Below, piece after piece: positions 8,033 to 16,287 of a DNA stretch of 33,924 nucleotides. Both the position numbers and the translations under genes were made by a program. The DNA is from an uncultured Ignavibacteriales bacterium (GTDB lineage Bacteria > Bacteroidota > Ignavibacteria > Ignavibacteriales > Ignavibacteriaceae), in the NCBI GenBank assembly GCA_903929035.1, contig CAIYTF010000190.1:1-33924 (forward strand). Direction: 5' to 3'. The first letter of the stretch is position 1, and each line of letters opens with the position of its first letter. The notes below the pieces were generated by a model. The model had not been told where the DNA came from. It did no database searches and was given only the letters and a program-made list of their open reading frames with translations.

Positions 8033-9424
8033 TTAGTTTTTAGTCTCAAATTCACTTTGATTTATTTTGTATTTATCTAATAATCTATAGATAGTTGCTC
8101 TGCCTAATTTTAATTTCTTTGCTGCAGAAAGAATATTTCCGCGCGTTACGCGCAGAGCGTGGCGTAATGCTTCTTCTTTAATCTTCTCAAATGATATGAT
8201 AACATCGTCCTGAAAAAAAGGAGATGAACCTTCTAATTTCATATCATCATTAGCGGAACGAATATGCGCGGGGAAATCATCAACATCAATTACTTGATTT
8301 TCAGACATAATAATACTACGTTCCACAGTATTTTCTAATTCACGCACGTTACCGGGCCAATCATATTCATACATCAACCGTAAAGCACGCTTTGAAAATC
8401 CGGTAATAGATTTAGACATTTTCTTGTTGAATATTTCAAGAAAGTGAGCAGCTAAGACTAAAATATCGCTTCGTCTTGTACGCAGAGGAGGCAGTGTAAT
8501 CGGAAACGAGTTCAGACGATAAAATAAGTCTTCGCGAAATTCCTTCATATCAACCGCTTTTTTTAAGTCGCGGTTTGTTGCTGAAATTATTCGGACATCG
8601 GACTTTAGAAGCTCATTACCGCCAATTCTTTCAAATGTTTTCTCTTGAATAACGCGCAGAAGTTTTGCCTGTAAAGTCATTTCTAATTCACCAATTTCAT
8701 CGAGGAAAATGGTACCGGAATGAGCAAGTTCAAATTTCCCTATTTTTCGCTGATGCGCACCTGTGAACGCTCCGCGTTCATACCCAAACAGCTCGCTTTC
8801 TAATAGTTCACGCGGAATTGACGCGCAGTTGATGACAACAAACGGCTGATTCTTTCGGATTCCATTATAATGGATAGCGCGGGCAATAAGTTCTTTACCT
8901 GTTCCGCTCTCTCCGTGTATTAGTACGGTAATATCTGAATTGAGTACTTTCGTCATTAGACGAAAAATATCCTGCATTTTGCCATCAACAGAAATAATAC
9001 TTTCAAATTTATATGCCTGCTGCATATTTTCACGCAAGTTCTCAACTTCCTTGGAGAGATCATACGTTTTTATTGCATTCTTAATAGCAGGTTCTAATCG
9101 CTGAGTATCGATTGGTTTGGGAAAATAGTCATAAGCCCCCATTCGCAATGCCTCAAGCGCAACCTCTATTCGTCCTTGTGCTGAAAGAAGTATAATGGGT
9201 AGTCGGTCATTAAATTGTTTAACCTGTTTTAAAACATCAATTCCGCTGATACCCGGCATCATAATATCTAAAAGAATCAAGTCAGGATTTTCAGAAAGTT
9301 TTTGAAGCATAGTTTCGCCGTTTGCAAATGTTTTTGCATTATAACCCCACTTATCACGCACCCAATAAGTGAGTAATTTTGCGATTGAAGGTTCATCATC
9401 AACGATGAAAATGGTTTTGCTCAT
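8033..9424 (-). CDS. NtrC-family sigma54-dependent response regulator
   Basis: 463 residues with receiver, AAA+ and Fis-type HTH domains. The receiver (3-120) has D53 (LLLDIMMPG) and K103 (FPKP). The AAA+ domain (about 140-370) has Walker A GESGTGKE (171-178), GAFTGA (218-223), which contacts sigma54, Walker B IFLDEIGE (239-246), and sensor and arginine-finger regions around SATNRDL (281-287) and FREDLFYRLN (296-305). WPGNVREL (356-363) closes the domain. The C-terminus (about 413-455) is a helix-turn-helix (AAKKLKLGRATIYRLLDKY). It should activate sigma54 promoters when phosphorylated. The histidine kinase is encoded 9 bp upstream and is the obvious partner. No -24/-12 promoter was found by eye in the window, so its targets probably lie elsewhere. 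Confidence 0.95.
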   Translation of the reverse strand: MSKTIFIVDDEPSIAKLLTYWVRDKWGYNAKTFANGETMLQKLSENPDLILLDIMMPGISGIDVLKQVKQFNDRLPIILLSAQGRIEVALEALRMGAYDYFPKPIDTQRLEPAIKNAIKTYDLSKEVENLRENMQQAYKFESIISVDGKMQDIFRLMTKVLNSDITVLIHGESGTGKELIARAIHYNGIRKNQPFVVINCASIPRELLESELFGYERGAFTGAHQRKIGKFELAHSGTIFLDEIGELEMTLQAKLLRVIQEKTFERIGGNELLKSDVRIISATNRDLKKAVDMKEFREDLFYRLNSFPITLPPLRTRRSDILVLAAHFLEIFNKKMSKSITGFSKRALRLMYEYDWPGNVRELENTVERSIIMSENQVIDVDDFPAHIRSANDDMKLEGSSPFFQDDVIISFEKIKEEALRHALRVTRGNILSAAKKLKLGRATIYRLLDKYKINQSEFETKN

Positions 9425-9433
9425 TTTAGACTT

Positions 9434-10996
9434 TTACTCTTTTTTGACGATTGGAAGTTTTACCACGATGGTTGTTCCTTTATTTTCCTCGCTTCGGATT
9501 CCAATATAGCCTTTGTGGAGATCAATAATTTGTTTAACAAATGCCAATCCCAGACCTGTTCCGGGTATTTCAGAACCGGGGCGGCTTACCCGATAGAATT
9601 TTTGAAAAAGGAATGGTATATCTTTTTTTGGTATGCCTATTCCCGTATCTGTCAAGAGAACTTCGTATTCACGATAAAGGCTTTGTGCCAGTAAAGTGAT
9701 TCGTCCTTCATTGGTGAATTTTATAGCATTGTTAAGCAGATTTTCAAATACCTGAACAATTCTATCTCTGTCGCCAAATACGGTTACGGATTGCTTTGGT
9801 ATGTCGTGCCAAAAAACAATACCTTTTTCCTCAATCTTATTTTTGAACTGATTAATAAGCGGAAGAAGAACAGTATTAATATCAAATTCGGTTTTTGCTA
9901 AATTAATTTTTCCTTCTTCAATTTTTGAAATATCAAGAACGTCATTAATAAGTTTAGCTAATCTTTTTGCTTCGCTGAGTATAATTTGATTAAACTCACG
10001 ATGAAGTTCAGTCGGCATCTCTGAGTCTGAATCTATTGTTTCTGCAAATCCGATTATGGAAGCAAGAGGGGTTCGCAATTCGTGCGAGATATTAGAAACA
10101 AATTCATTTTTTAAACGATTTAATTCTTCCAAAATGGAAATTTTCTGTTTTGCTCTGTCGCGTTCAATTGAGATAATTCGATTTGCTTCGATTAATTTAT
10201 TGTTCAAATCCTTCATTTTTTCTTGATCGAGCAATCGATTAGAAATATTGCGGCCTATGCCAATGACTCCTGCTAACCTTCCGTTTTCATACAATGCCCG
10301 AGCACTAATTTCAAAAATGAGTGTTTTATTATATTTACTTTGGAATGATGCTTCGAAAGTAACAACGTGGTGATTTCTTAAAATTTCCTGAAATTTTCTG
10401 GCAATCTCTGCTTTTTTGTCGCCCGTGATAAATTCAAAAAAATGTCGTCCTGACATTTCCTGCGGGAGATACTCGAGGTTCAGCGCGCCGTTATTATTAA
10501 CTGTCGAAAAATTACCGCTTTCGTCCAAGGTAAAAATGAAATCATCAGCAGTTTCCACGATGTTTCGCAGTCGTTCTTCTGATTTGCGCAGCCGCTCCTC
10601 ATTCAATTTTTCTTTAGTTATATCGTGAATGATCCCGTCAACTCTGATAATAATATCATTTTCAATTACGGGAAATGCAGAATGCCGCAAGTAAATAGTG
10701 TTTCCTGAAATATTTTTAATACGGTACTCAACAGTTGAGGGAAATCCGCTTTTTGCCTGTTGGCATAAATATTTAAACTCGCTGAAATCTTCTCTGAAAA
10801 TAAGACGCATCACGAAAGTAAGATGGGATATTGCATAATCCGGCGTAATGCCAATAATTTTTTCAATAGCCTGACTAATAAAGTAGTATCTTTTCCCATC
10901 CGGCGAGGATGAGAAAATTATCGAGTCCAAATACTGTAAGGTATTCAGAAATAAAATGGTTGCAGATTCTTTTTCCGGAGTAGTTTCCGTAAACAC
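9434..10996 (-). CDS. PAS-PAS sensor histidine kinase
   Basis: 520 residues with no transmembrane segment, so it is probably cytoplasmic. PAS 1 covers about 20-128 (ending GIIHDITKEK) and PAS 2 about 145-255 (ending GIGRNISNR). A coiled coil (about 257-297) leads to HisKA with SNISHELRTPL, phosphorylation site H305. The HATPase follows with the N box FENLLNNAIKFT (417-428), G1 TDTGIGIP (449-456), F box, and G2 GTGLGL (479-484); all catalytic boxes are intact. It is the first gene of the operon and is immediately followed by the sigma54 regulator, the likely receiver of its phosphate. It might also phosphorylate the double-receiver phosphatase encoded at the operon end. Confidence 0.94.
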   Translation of the reverse strand: MFTETTPEKESATILFLNTLQYLDSIIFSSSPDGKRYYFISQAIEKIIGITPDYAISHLTFVMRLIFREDFSEFKYLCQQAKSGFPSTVEYRIKNISGNTIYLRHSAFPVIENDIIIRVDGIIHDITKEKLNEERLRKSEERLRNIVETADDFIFTLDESGNFSTVNNNGALNLEYLPQEMSGRHFFEFITGDKKAEIARKFQEILRNHHVVTFEASFQSKYNKTLIFEISARALYENGRLAGVIGIGRNISNRLLDQEKMKDLNNKLIEANRIISIERDRAKQKISILEELNRLKNEFVSNISHELRTPLASIIGFAETIDSDSEMPTELHREFNQIILSEAKRLAKLINDVLDISKIEEGKINLAKTEFDINTVLLPLINQFKNKIEEKGIVFWHDIPKQSVTVFGDRDRIVQVFENLLNNAIKFTNEGRITLLAQSLYREYEVLLTDTGIGIPKKDIPFLFQKFYRVSRPGSEIPGTGLGLAFVKQIIDLHKGYIGIRSEENKGTTIVVKLPIVKKE

Positions 10997-11048
10997 GTTC
11001 TTTTTCTACTTAAGCTATTGAAAAATGAAATTTATCCTAATTAACCTT

Positions 11049-11080
11049 GAAAGATACAAAATAATTTTGTTCAATTGAAA
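11049..11080 (-). promoter_or_regulatory. Candidate Bacteroidota-type promoter for the kinase/STAS/PP2C operon
   Basis: On the minus strand TTTC (11080-11077) is followed by exactly 20 nt and TATCTTTC (11056-11049). Each half differs by one base from the TTTG and TAnnTTTG consensus, and the site lies about 53 bp upstream of the kinase ATG. This is a consensus match only. The 233-bp divergent spacer also has TATAAT at 11167-11172 facing the plus-strand gene. Confidence 0.35.
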
Positions 11081-11229
11081 AATTCATTTGTAAAAAGCTA
11101 TTCGCTCTATTATTTACATAATATTTTGATTTTGTATTTGGTAAATGTATTTAATATTTTAACGGATATAATTTGGTATTCTTAAAAATAAGAAAATAAT
11201 TCAACTTATCAGTCAGAAAGGAACAGGAA

Positions 11230-11931
11230 ATGAAAGAATCAGGTCCCATTGATAAAGCAAAACGGTATATTGAATCTCATACGATTGATGCCGATAGTCA
11301 TCGTAAGAAAAAAGGCGGTCCTTGCATAACCTTTTCAAGGCAAACGGGAGCCGGTGCCGACAGAATAGGAGAAAAACTTATCGAGTATTTCGAGAGATTT
11401 AATCAGGAATTTGTCCTTTTCGATAAAACCCTCATAGATAAAATTCTTGAGGATAATGAACTCCCGAATAAAATTAGCACCTACTTCCACGAGGACAAGT
11501 TTCCTATTATCAGTACCACGATGAATGAATTATTCGGTATCCATCCGCCTATCGTGAAACTGCTGCGTGTATCTGCAAAAACAATGCTCCAAATCGGGCA
11601 GATCGGAAATGTTATTCTTGTTGGAAGAGCAGGGAATATTGTTACTGCAAATCTGCCAAATAGTTTTCACGTCCGCTTAGTTGCTCCCCTTGATGTTCGG
11701 ATAACTAATATGCAGACTTACTACCAAATGGGGCATAAAGAGGCTGCCAATTTTGTAGAGAAAGAGGATAAAGCACGCGAAAATTTTGTTTCAGCAAATT
11801 ATCATAAGGATGTAGATGATCCAACTCTATATCATATAGTAGTAAATGTTCACGCGTTTTCGGTAGATGAATCTGCCGCGGTTATTGGCAATGCAGTTAT
11901 GATGAAATTCCCGGGATGGTTTGAAGGATGA
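11230..11931 (+). CDS. Cytidylate kinase-like protein
   Basis: A 233-residue protein of the cytidylate kinase-like P-loop family (PF13189 type). The nucleotide-binding segment is ITFSRQTGAGADRIGEKL (33-50), a variant of the GxxGxGK loop lacking the usual GK(S/T). A second family signature is VILVGRAGNIVTA (about 127-142), followed by FHVRLVAPLDVRI, where the Arg residues could be the lid or phosphate-binding arginines. These proteins are distinct from the housekeeping Cmk and their substrate is generally unknown. An AGGAACAGGAA sequence just upstream supports the ATG. It stands alone, divergent from the kinase operon and followed by repeats. Confidence 0.82.
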   Translation: MKESGPIDKAKRYIESHTIDADSHRKKKGGPCITFSRQTGAGADRIGEKLIEYFERFNQEFVLFDKTLIDKILEDNELPNKISTYFHEDKFPIISTTMNELFGIHPPIVKLLRVSAKTMLQIGQIGNVILVGRAGNIVTANLPNSFHVRLVAPLDVRITNMQTYYQMGHKEAANFVEKEDKARENFVSANYHKDVDDPTLYHIVVNVHAFSVDESAAVIGNAVMMKFPGWFEG

Positions 11932-11944
11932 TTTATTAATTTCT

Positions 11945-12000
11945 TGTTTCGGCTCCGCTCAAAGAATCAAGTTTGCCGGTCATTGAGCGAAGTCGAAACA
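11945..12000. repeat. 18-bp imperfect inverted repeat
   Basis: The arms TGTTTCGGCTCCGCTCAA (11945-11962) and its near complement (11983-12000) match at 16 of 18 positions over a 20-nt loop. The sequence resembles a dispersed repeat phrase (TTTCGACTTCGCTCAA) that I recall from Bacteroidota-like genomes. It lies just after the cytidylate-kinase-like gene and could also act as a transcript-end hairpin, although no T-run follows. Confidence 0.5.
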
Positions 12001-12020
12001 CCATTTTTATCCTGATTTGC

Positions 12021-12117
12021 TTAGGACTCGTTCAGAAATAACATTAACACTTTCTCACGCGAAGACCGCGAAGGTTAGATTTAGAAGTTGTAAAGGTTAT
12101 TTCTTTACAAGGACTTA
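12021..12117 (+). repeat. 97-bp dispersed repeat, copy 2
   Basis: The second copy of the unit at 4053-4149 is nearly identical over its full 97 bp to the reverse complement of copy 1. It starts TTAGGACTCG and ends AAGGACTTA. The inner inverted ends GAAATAAC (12034-12041) and GTTATTTC (12097-12104) can pair. It lies about 90 bp downstream of the cytidylate-kinase-like gene and upstream of the fur promoter, in the 334-bp spacer. The spacer holds no gene. Confidence 0.85.
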
Positions 12118-12207
12118 ACGTGATTTATTAATCTCTCATTTCGGATTCCCCCGATAGAATTGGGACAAGGCTCAACTAATGGAGCTATATTTAAATCCTA
12201 TTTTTCA

Positions 12208-12239
12208 TTTGAAATCAACAATTATTTTTCTTATCTTTA
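12208..12239 (+). promoter_or_regulatory. Bacteroidota-type promoter of fur-feoA-feoB
   Basis: TTTG (12208-12211), 20 nt, then TATCTTTA (12232-12239) fits TTTG-N19-21-TAnnTTTG with only the last base off. It lies 27 bp before the fur ATG. I see no clear Fur box around it, so iron autoregulation is plausible from the gene content but not shown by the sequence. Confidence 0.5.
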
Positions 12240-12265
12240 TATAGACTAAATCTTAATAATATGTA

Positions 12266-12718
12266 ATGAATAATAAGCAAGCCGCTGAAATTTTGAGTGA
12301 CTACCTGAAAAAGGGGAAACATCGTATCACTCCGGAACGTTTTGAAGTTCTTGATGCTGCTATCGAGTATGAAGGACACTTCACCGCGGATGAGTTATAT
12401 ATTTTTATGAAAAACAATAATTCCAATGTCTCCCGCGCCACTGTTTATAAAACTCTCGAATTACTGACCGCTTGCAAACTCATATCTCTCCGCAACTTTG
12501 GGGATAATATGAACAGGTACGAAAGTAATTTTAAGCGGAAACAGCACGATCATCTCCTCTGCTTAGATTGCGGGCGGATAGTGGAATTTACCGATAACAA
12601 AGTAAATAAAATACAAGAAGATATCAGCGAGAATCTGGGATTTACATCCTCATCCTATTCTTTCAACATTTTTGTCCGCTGTAAAAACAAAGCCAATTGT
12701 CCACACTACAATGATTAA
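12266..12718 (+). CDS. fur: Fur-family metalloregulator
   Basis: A 150-residue Fur-family repressor. The winged-helix DNA-binding domain covers about 1-85 (RITPERFEVLDA, HFTADELY, and recognition helix SRATVYKTLELL at 56-67). The dimerisation domain carries the metal-site motif KQHDHLLCLDCGRIVEF with H94, H96, C99 and C102, and a second cysteine pair C139 and C145 (RCKNKANC), together forming the structural zinc site. Co-transcription with feoA and feoB argues for iron sensing (Fur) rather than Zur or PerR, although sequence alone cannot exclude these. feoA begins 8 bp before its stop codon, so the three genes form an operon. Confidence 0.88.
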   Translation: MNNKQAAEILSDYLKKGKHRITPERFEVLDAAIEYEGHFTADELYIFMKNNNSNVSRATVYKTLELLTACKLISLRNFGDNMNRYESNFKRKQHDHLLCLDCGRIVEFTDNKVNKIQEDISENLGFTSSSYSFNIFVRCKNKANCPHYND

Positions 12719-12941
12719 AAAAACATTAGACCAAGCTATTAAAGGTTCATTAATTGAGATTAACCGCTTACCTCAGGATCATCAGCGTTTGCAGCTCCTT
12801 CGTTTCGGGATAGGGGAGGGCGAACGTGTTTTATGTTTGCAGAATCTTCCCGGCGGAACTATCATTCTCCGTAAGAGACGGCAGGAAATTGCTATCGGTT
12901 TCGATCTTGCCAGATGTATTCACATCACCGAACTTTCCTGA
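12711..12941 (+). CDS. feoA: FeoA, ferrous iron transport accessory protein
   Basis: A 76-residue SH3-like FeoA protein. It has the usual layout: a short N-terminal strand (GSLIEINRLP), a LRFGIGEGERVLCLQNLPGG core where LGI(x)xG is typical, then the hydrophobic C-terminal strand (AIGFDLARCIHI). The ATG at 12711 was chosen over an in-frame upstream ATG at 12672, because the latter lies deep inside fur and adds residues not found in FeoA. The chosen start overlaps the fur stop by 8 bp and leaves a 7-bp gap to feoB. FeoA is a small cytoplasmic partner that modulates FeoB. Confidence 0.88.
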   Translation: MIKKTLDQAIKGSLIEINRLPQDHQRLQLLRFGIGEGERVLCLQNLPGGTIILRKRRQEIAIGFDLARCIHITELS

Positions 12942-12948
12942 TTCCCAA

Positions 12949-14985
12949 ATGAGAACGGAAACGAGTATGGCTGCACCGGCGAAGTTAGAAAGCAACCGCG
13001 TTTTTAGAGAAGACCGGAATATTAAAGTTGTGAAGGTAGTGCTTGTCGGCAATCCTAACGTGGGCAAATCGCTTTTCTTCAATTACCTCACCGGTACTTA
13101 TATGGAAGTTTCAAACTTCCCGGGGACAACTGTTTCGGTAACGAAGGGAAAATTCAAAGATTATGATATTTATGATACACCCGGCATTTACGGCGTGTCT
13201 TCTTTCAACGATGAAGAACGGGTTGCCCGTGATATTATTCTTGAAGCTGACGTGGTTATCAATATTGTTAACTCGCTATATCTGGAACGCGATTTGTTTC
13301 TTACCCGTCAGTTGATTGATATGGGGAAGAAAATGTGCGTGTTCCTGAATTTTGCCGATGAGGTGAAAAAGAAGAATATTAAGATCGAATATGATAAACT
13401 TTCTAAGCTGCTTGGCGTGTCTGTTTTTTGCACTTCGGCGGTGGATAGCAGGGGATTCGAGTTTCTGGAAGAGGGAATTCGTACCGCGAAGCAGGGGATT
13501 GATGATCCTGAAATATTTGCAGTGATAGCTCCTCTTGGATTAAAAAATATTTTACGCCACGATGCTCTCTTAATTAAAGAAGGCGACCCTGAAGTTTCAA
13601 AGCGGTTGAACGAGCCAATCGGAACCCCCGATGACAGGGAAATTATCTACATTAAACGCCGAAGCTCCGTGAACGAGATTGTTAGCGAGGTTGAGTTTGA
13701 AGATTCTTCGCGCGGAAAATTTCTTAATAAACTTTCTTCGCTGGTTATTAATCCCTACACGGGCATACCGTTTCTAATGTTTGTTTTAACTGTTTTTTAT
13801 TTCATCATTGGCGATTTGGTCGCGCAGCGGTTAGTGACTTATACCGAGAAAGAACTTGGAAGACGATATTTCGAGTATAATCTCAAGTCGCTTGTCGCGG
13901 ATTATTCAGCTGTCGCTATAGATGTTTCCGTGATTGACCAAGCAGGAAAAAAAATATTTGTTAAGAATTTTGTTTTTCCGCGTGGAATGAAGAGTGATGA
14001 AATTCAGCGAACGGAATTTAAATATTACTCAAACTTACCTCATTCTGTTCTATCATTCAAATATACTAATGTTTTGGCACGGTTTCTTTTTGGCGACTTT
14101 GGTGTTATAAGTATGACAGTTACCTATTTAGTTTTTCTGTTATTCCCATTGGTATTGGCATTTTATTTTTCGATGGCATTTCTTGAGGATAGCGGCTATC
14201 TGCCGAGACTTGCTGCTTTATCTGACAGAACACTTAACTGTTTGGGTTTGAATGGCAGGGCAGTGATACCTATTATTCTTGGTTTCGGCTGCGTGACTAT
14301 GGCAACAATTACCACGCGCATACTTGGTTCGCACCGTGAACGTACAATCGCGACAGCCATTCTGCAATTTGTAATACCCTGTTCTGCCCAGCTCGCGGTT
14401 ATCGCGGTTTTGATGAGTACAGCAGGACTTGCGCCATTCTTAATATATGTAACGGTGATACTTATTGTATTAATAGTATTATCCACAGGGTTGAATAAAA
14501 TGCTTCCCGGTAAAAGTATGCCGCTGCTGATAGATTTGCCTCCAATGCGGCTTCCGCGATTGAGTAACTTGTTAAAAAAAACTTTCTACCGTAGTATCGA
14601 TTTTCTAAAAGAAGCGAGTCTATGGTTTTTTGTCGGTGCAGCCATAGTTGGCATTATGGAAATGACAGGGCTGTTAGAGGTCTTTCAGAATATTCTTGCC
14701 CCTTTCACCGTACACTGGTTAAAACTTCCGAAAGAAGCAGCGAACGCGTTTATAATGGGAATGGTACGCAGGGATTTTGGAACGGCGGGTTTGTTTGATT
14801 TACATCTCACGGCAATGCAGGCTACGGTTGCTATTATTACCATTACACTGTTCGTTCCGTGCATTGCATCGTTTATGGTTATGCTGAAAGAACGCGGATG
14901 GAAAGAAGGCTGGGCTATCTGGTTTGGCGCGTGGATCGGGGCATTCACCATTGGCGGGCTGGTCGCGCAGATTATCGTTCGTTGA
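12949..14985 (+). CDS. feoB: FeoB, ferrous iron transporter with GTPase domain
   Basis: 678 residues from the ATG at 12949; MAAPAKL at 12967 is an alternative start. The N-terminal G domain has G1 GNPNVGKS (34-41), the FPGTT switch (58-62), G3 DTPG (76-79), G4 NFAD (134-137) and G5 TSAVD. The Gate region has GFGCVTMATITTRIL (442-455) where classical FeoB has GFGCNVPAI, and PCSAQLAV (474-481) for PCSARLP. FVPCIASF near the C-terminus is conserved. I believe the GCxTMATxTTR form marks a known FeoB subgroup in anaerobes. Between the first and second membrane helices is a long, partly polar stretch (about 290-380). It moves Fe2+ into the cytoplasm with feoA and fur upstream. Confidence 0.9.
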   Translation: MRTETSMAAPAKLESNRVFREDRNIKVVKVVLVGNPNVGKSLFFNYLTGTYMEVSNFPGTTVSVTKGKFKDYDIYDTPGIYGVSSFNDEERVARDIILEADVVINIVNSLYLERDLFLTRQLIDMGKKMCVFLNFADEVKKKNIKIEYDKLSKLLGVSVFCTSAVDSRGFEFLEEGIRTAKQGIDDPEIFAVIAPLGLKNILRHDALLIKEGDPEVSKRLNEPIGTPDDREIIYIKRRSSVNEIVSEVEFEDSSRGKFLNKLSSLVINPYTGIPFLMFVLTVFYFIIGDLVAQRLVTYTEKELGRRYFEYNLKSLVADYSAVAIDVSVIDQAGKKIFVKNFVFPRGMKSDEIQRTEFKYYSNLPHSVLSFKYTNVLARFLFGDFGVISMTVTYLVFLLFPLVLAFYFSMAFLEDSGYLPRLAALSDRTLNCLGLNGRAVIPIILGFGCVTMATITTRILGSHRERTIATAILQFVIPCSAQLAVIAVLMSTAGLAPFLIYVTVILIVLIVLSTGLNKMLPGKSMPLLIDLPPMRLPRLSNLLKKTFYRSIDFLKEASLWFFVGAAIVGIMEMTGLLEVFQNILAPFTVHWLKLPKEAANAFIMGMVRRDFGTAGLFDLHLTAMQATVAIITITLFVPCIASFMVMLKERGWKEGWAIWFGAWIGAFTIGGLVAQIIVR

Positions 14986-15054
14986 TATTTATATATTTCG
15001 GCGAATACGGTTTGTGATGGATACATCCCGAAAGGATTGTCAAGAACCTTATTA

Positions 15055-16287
15055 TTAAGTTTCGTGCCGCAATGCTTCGATCGGGTCTAAGTTTGCCGCT
15101 TTGTACGCCGGATATGTGCCGAACAATACTCCAACAAAAACACAGGTGGAGATGCCGATGGCTATCCAGTTGTAAGGGATTGCAGTTTGGGCGTTAATCA
15201 GTTTGCCAACAAGATTGCCTAACCCAACGCCAAGTGCAATTCCGATAACACCGCCAATTATACAAAGCAATATGGCTTCAAACAAGAACTGGATTAATAT
15301 ATCCGCGCGTTTCGCGCCAACGGCTTTCCTGATTCCTATCTCTTTGGTTCTTTCAGTAACAGAAACAAGCATAATATTCATAATGCCGACACCGGCGGCG
15401 AGCAGTGCAATAATTGAAACAACTAACGCGCCGATTTTAATTCCGGAGGTTATGTCGTTTACTTGGCTAATGAGCGATTCATTTGAGAAAATATAAAAAT
15501 CATTATCTTCGCCCGGAGCCACTTTGCGAATAGTCCGCATATATCCCATAGCTGCATCAATCACCTGATTATAATCTTCTTTGCTGTGTGACATTACCGT
15601 GATATTAACCGACCTTCCTGTTTTTCCGTAAATAATCTGCCAAGACGAAATAGGGAAAACAATGTAATTATCCTTGCTTTGCCCAAATAATTGCGGCGTA
15701 CGTTCCAGAACACCGACAACCGTTATGGGCAATCCGTCAATAATTACCTGCTGACCAAGGGGATCAACACCGGTAAAAATTTTATCAACCACATCCATTC
15801 CGATTAAACACACGTTGCGTGCAAAATCGATATCTGTTTGAATAAAATCTCTGCCGACTTCAACTTTAACATTATTGTTTCGCAATGCACCGATTGTCAT
15901 TCCCGCTATTTGTACATTAGGATTTGTTTCTTTGTTTCCATACTTCACCACGCGGCCAAAACTCCATTGCTCCGCGCCTATATATAGTGCCTGCGTCAGC
16001 ATTCCCTGCAGTCTGTCAAAATCTTCAATTGTAATATCTTTGCGGTTGCGATCTCCGTGGTGGTGCGGTCCCATTCGCATTGCTTCCCATTTTTGAATTT
16101 GGAATGTGTTTTTATTCAGATCTGAAAACCCGCTTTCTATACTGTTTTGCAGCATAGTGATAATTGTCATAATCACGATAATAGAAAAAATACCGACTAC
16201 TACCCCTAATATTGTCAATCCTGCCCGCAGTCTATTTTGCCTGATTGAGCCAAAGGCTACAGAAAATACTTCATAGTTAATTCTCAT
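15055..16287 (-). CDS. MacB-like ABC transporter permease (second)
   Basis: 410 residues with the MacB/FtsX plan: one N-terminal membrane helix (about 22-45), a large periplasmic MacB_PCD-like domain (about 48-275), then three C-terminal helices. The coupling signature ERTKEIGIRKAVGAKRADIL lies after the second helix. It has no ATPase domain and must use the separate ATPase encoded upstream. Its ATG overlaps the stop of the other permease by one base (TAATG), which implies translational coupling. The two permeases share layout but differ clearly in their periplasmic domains, so a heterodimer is likely. The gene is convergent with feoB; the 69-bp spacer shows no clear terminator hairpin. Confidence 0.9.
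   Translation of the reverse strand: MRINYEVFSVAFGSIRQNRLRAGLTILGVVVGIFSIIVIMTIITMLQNSIESGFSDLNKNTFQIQKWEAMRMGPHHHGDRNRKDITIEDFDRLQGMLTQALYIGAEQWSFGRVVKYGNKETNPNVQIAGMTIGALRNNNVKVEVGRDFIQTDIDFARNVCLIGMDVVDKIFTGVDPLGQQVIIDGLPITVVGVLERTPQLFGQSKDNYIVFPISSWQIIYGKTGRSVNITVMSHSKEDYNQVIDAAMGYMRTIRKVAPGEDNDFYIFSNESLISQVNDITSGIKIGALVVSIIALLAAGVGIMNIMLVSVTERTKEIGIRKAVGAKRADILIQFLFEAILLCIIGGVIGIALGVGLGNLVGKLINAQTAIPYNWIAIGISTCVFVGVLFGTYPAYKAANLDPIEALRHET

Noticed and set aside
10997-11229. Possible sigma54 (-24/-12) promoter before the sigma54-regulator operon
   Set aside because: No GG-N10-GC arrangement was found on either strand by eye; only Bacteroidota-type matches are present.
12672-12710. Upstream in-frame ATG for feoA
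   Set aside because: It lies inside fur, adds 13 residues not typical of FeoA, and the ATG at 12711 overlaps the fur stop in a normal coupled arrangement.
12826-12948. Upstream in-frame ATG for feoB
   Set aside because: It would place 41 extra residues inside feoA; these look like feoA read in another frame, and the GTPase begins well after the ATG at 12949.
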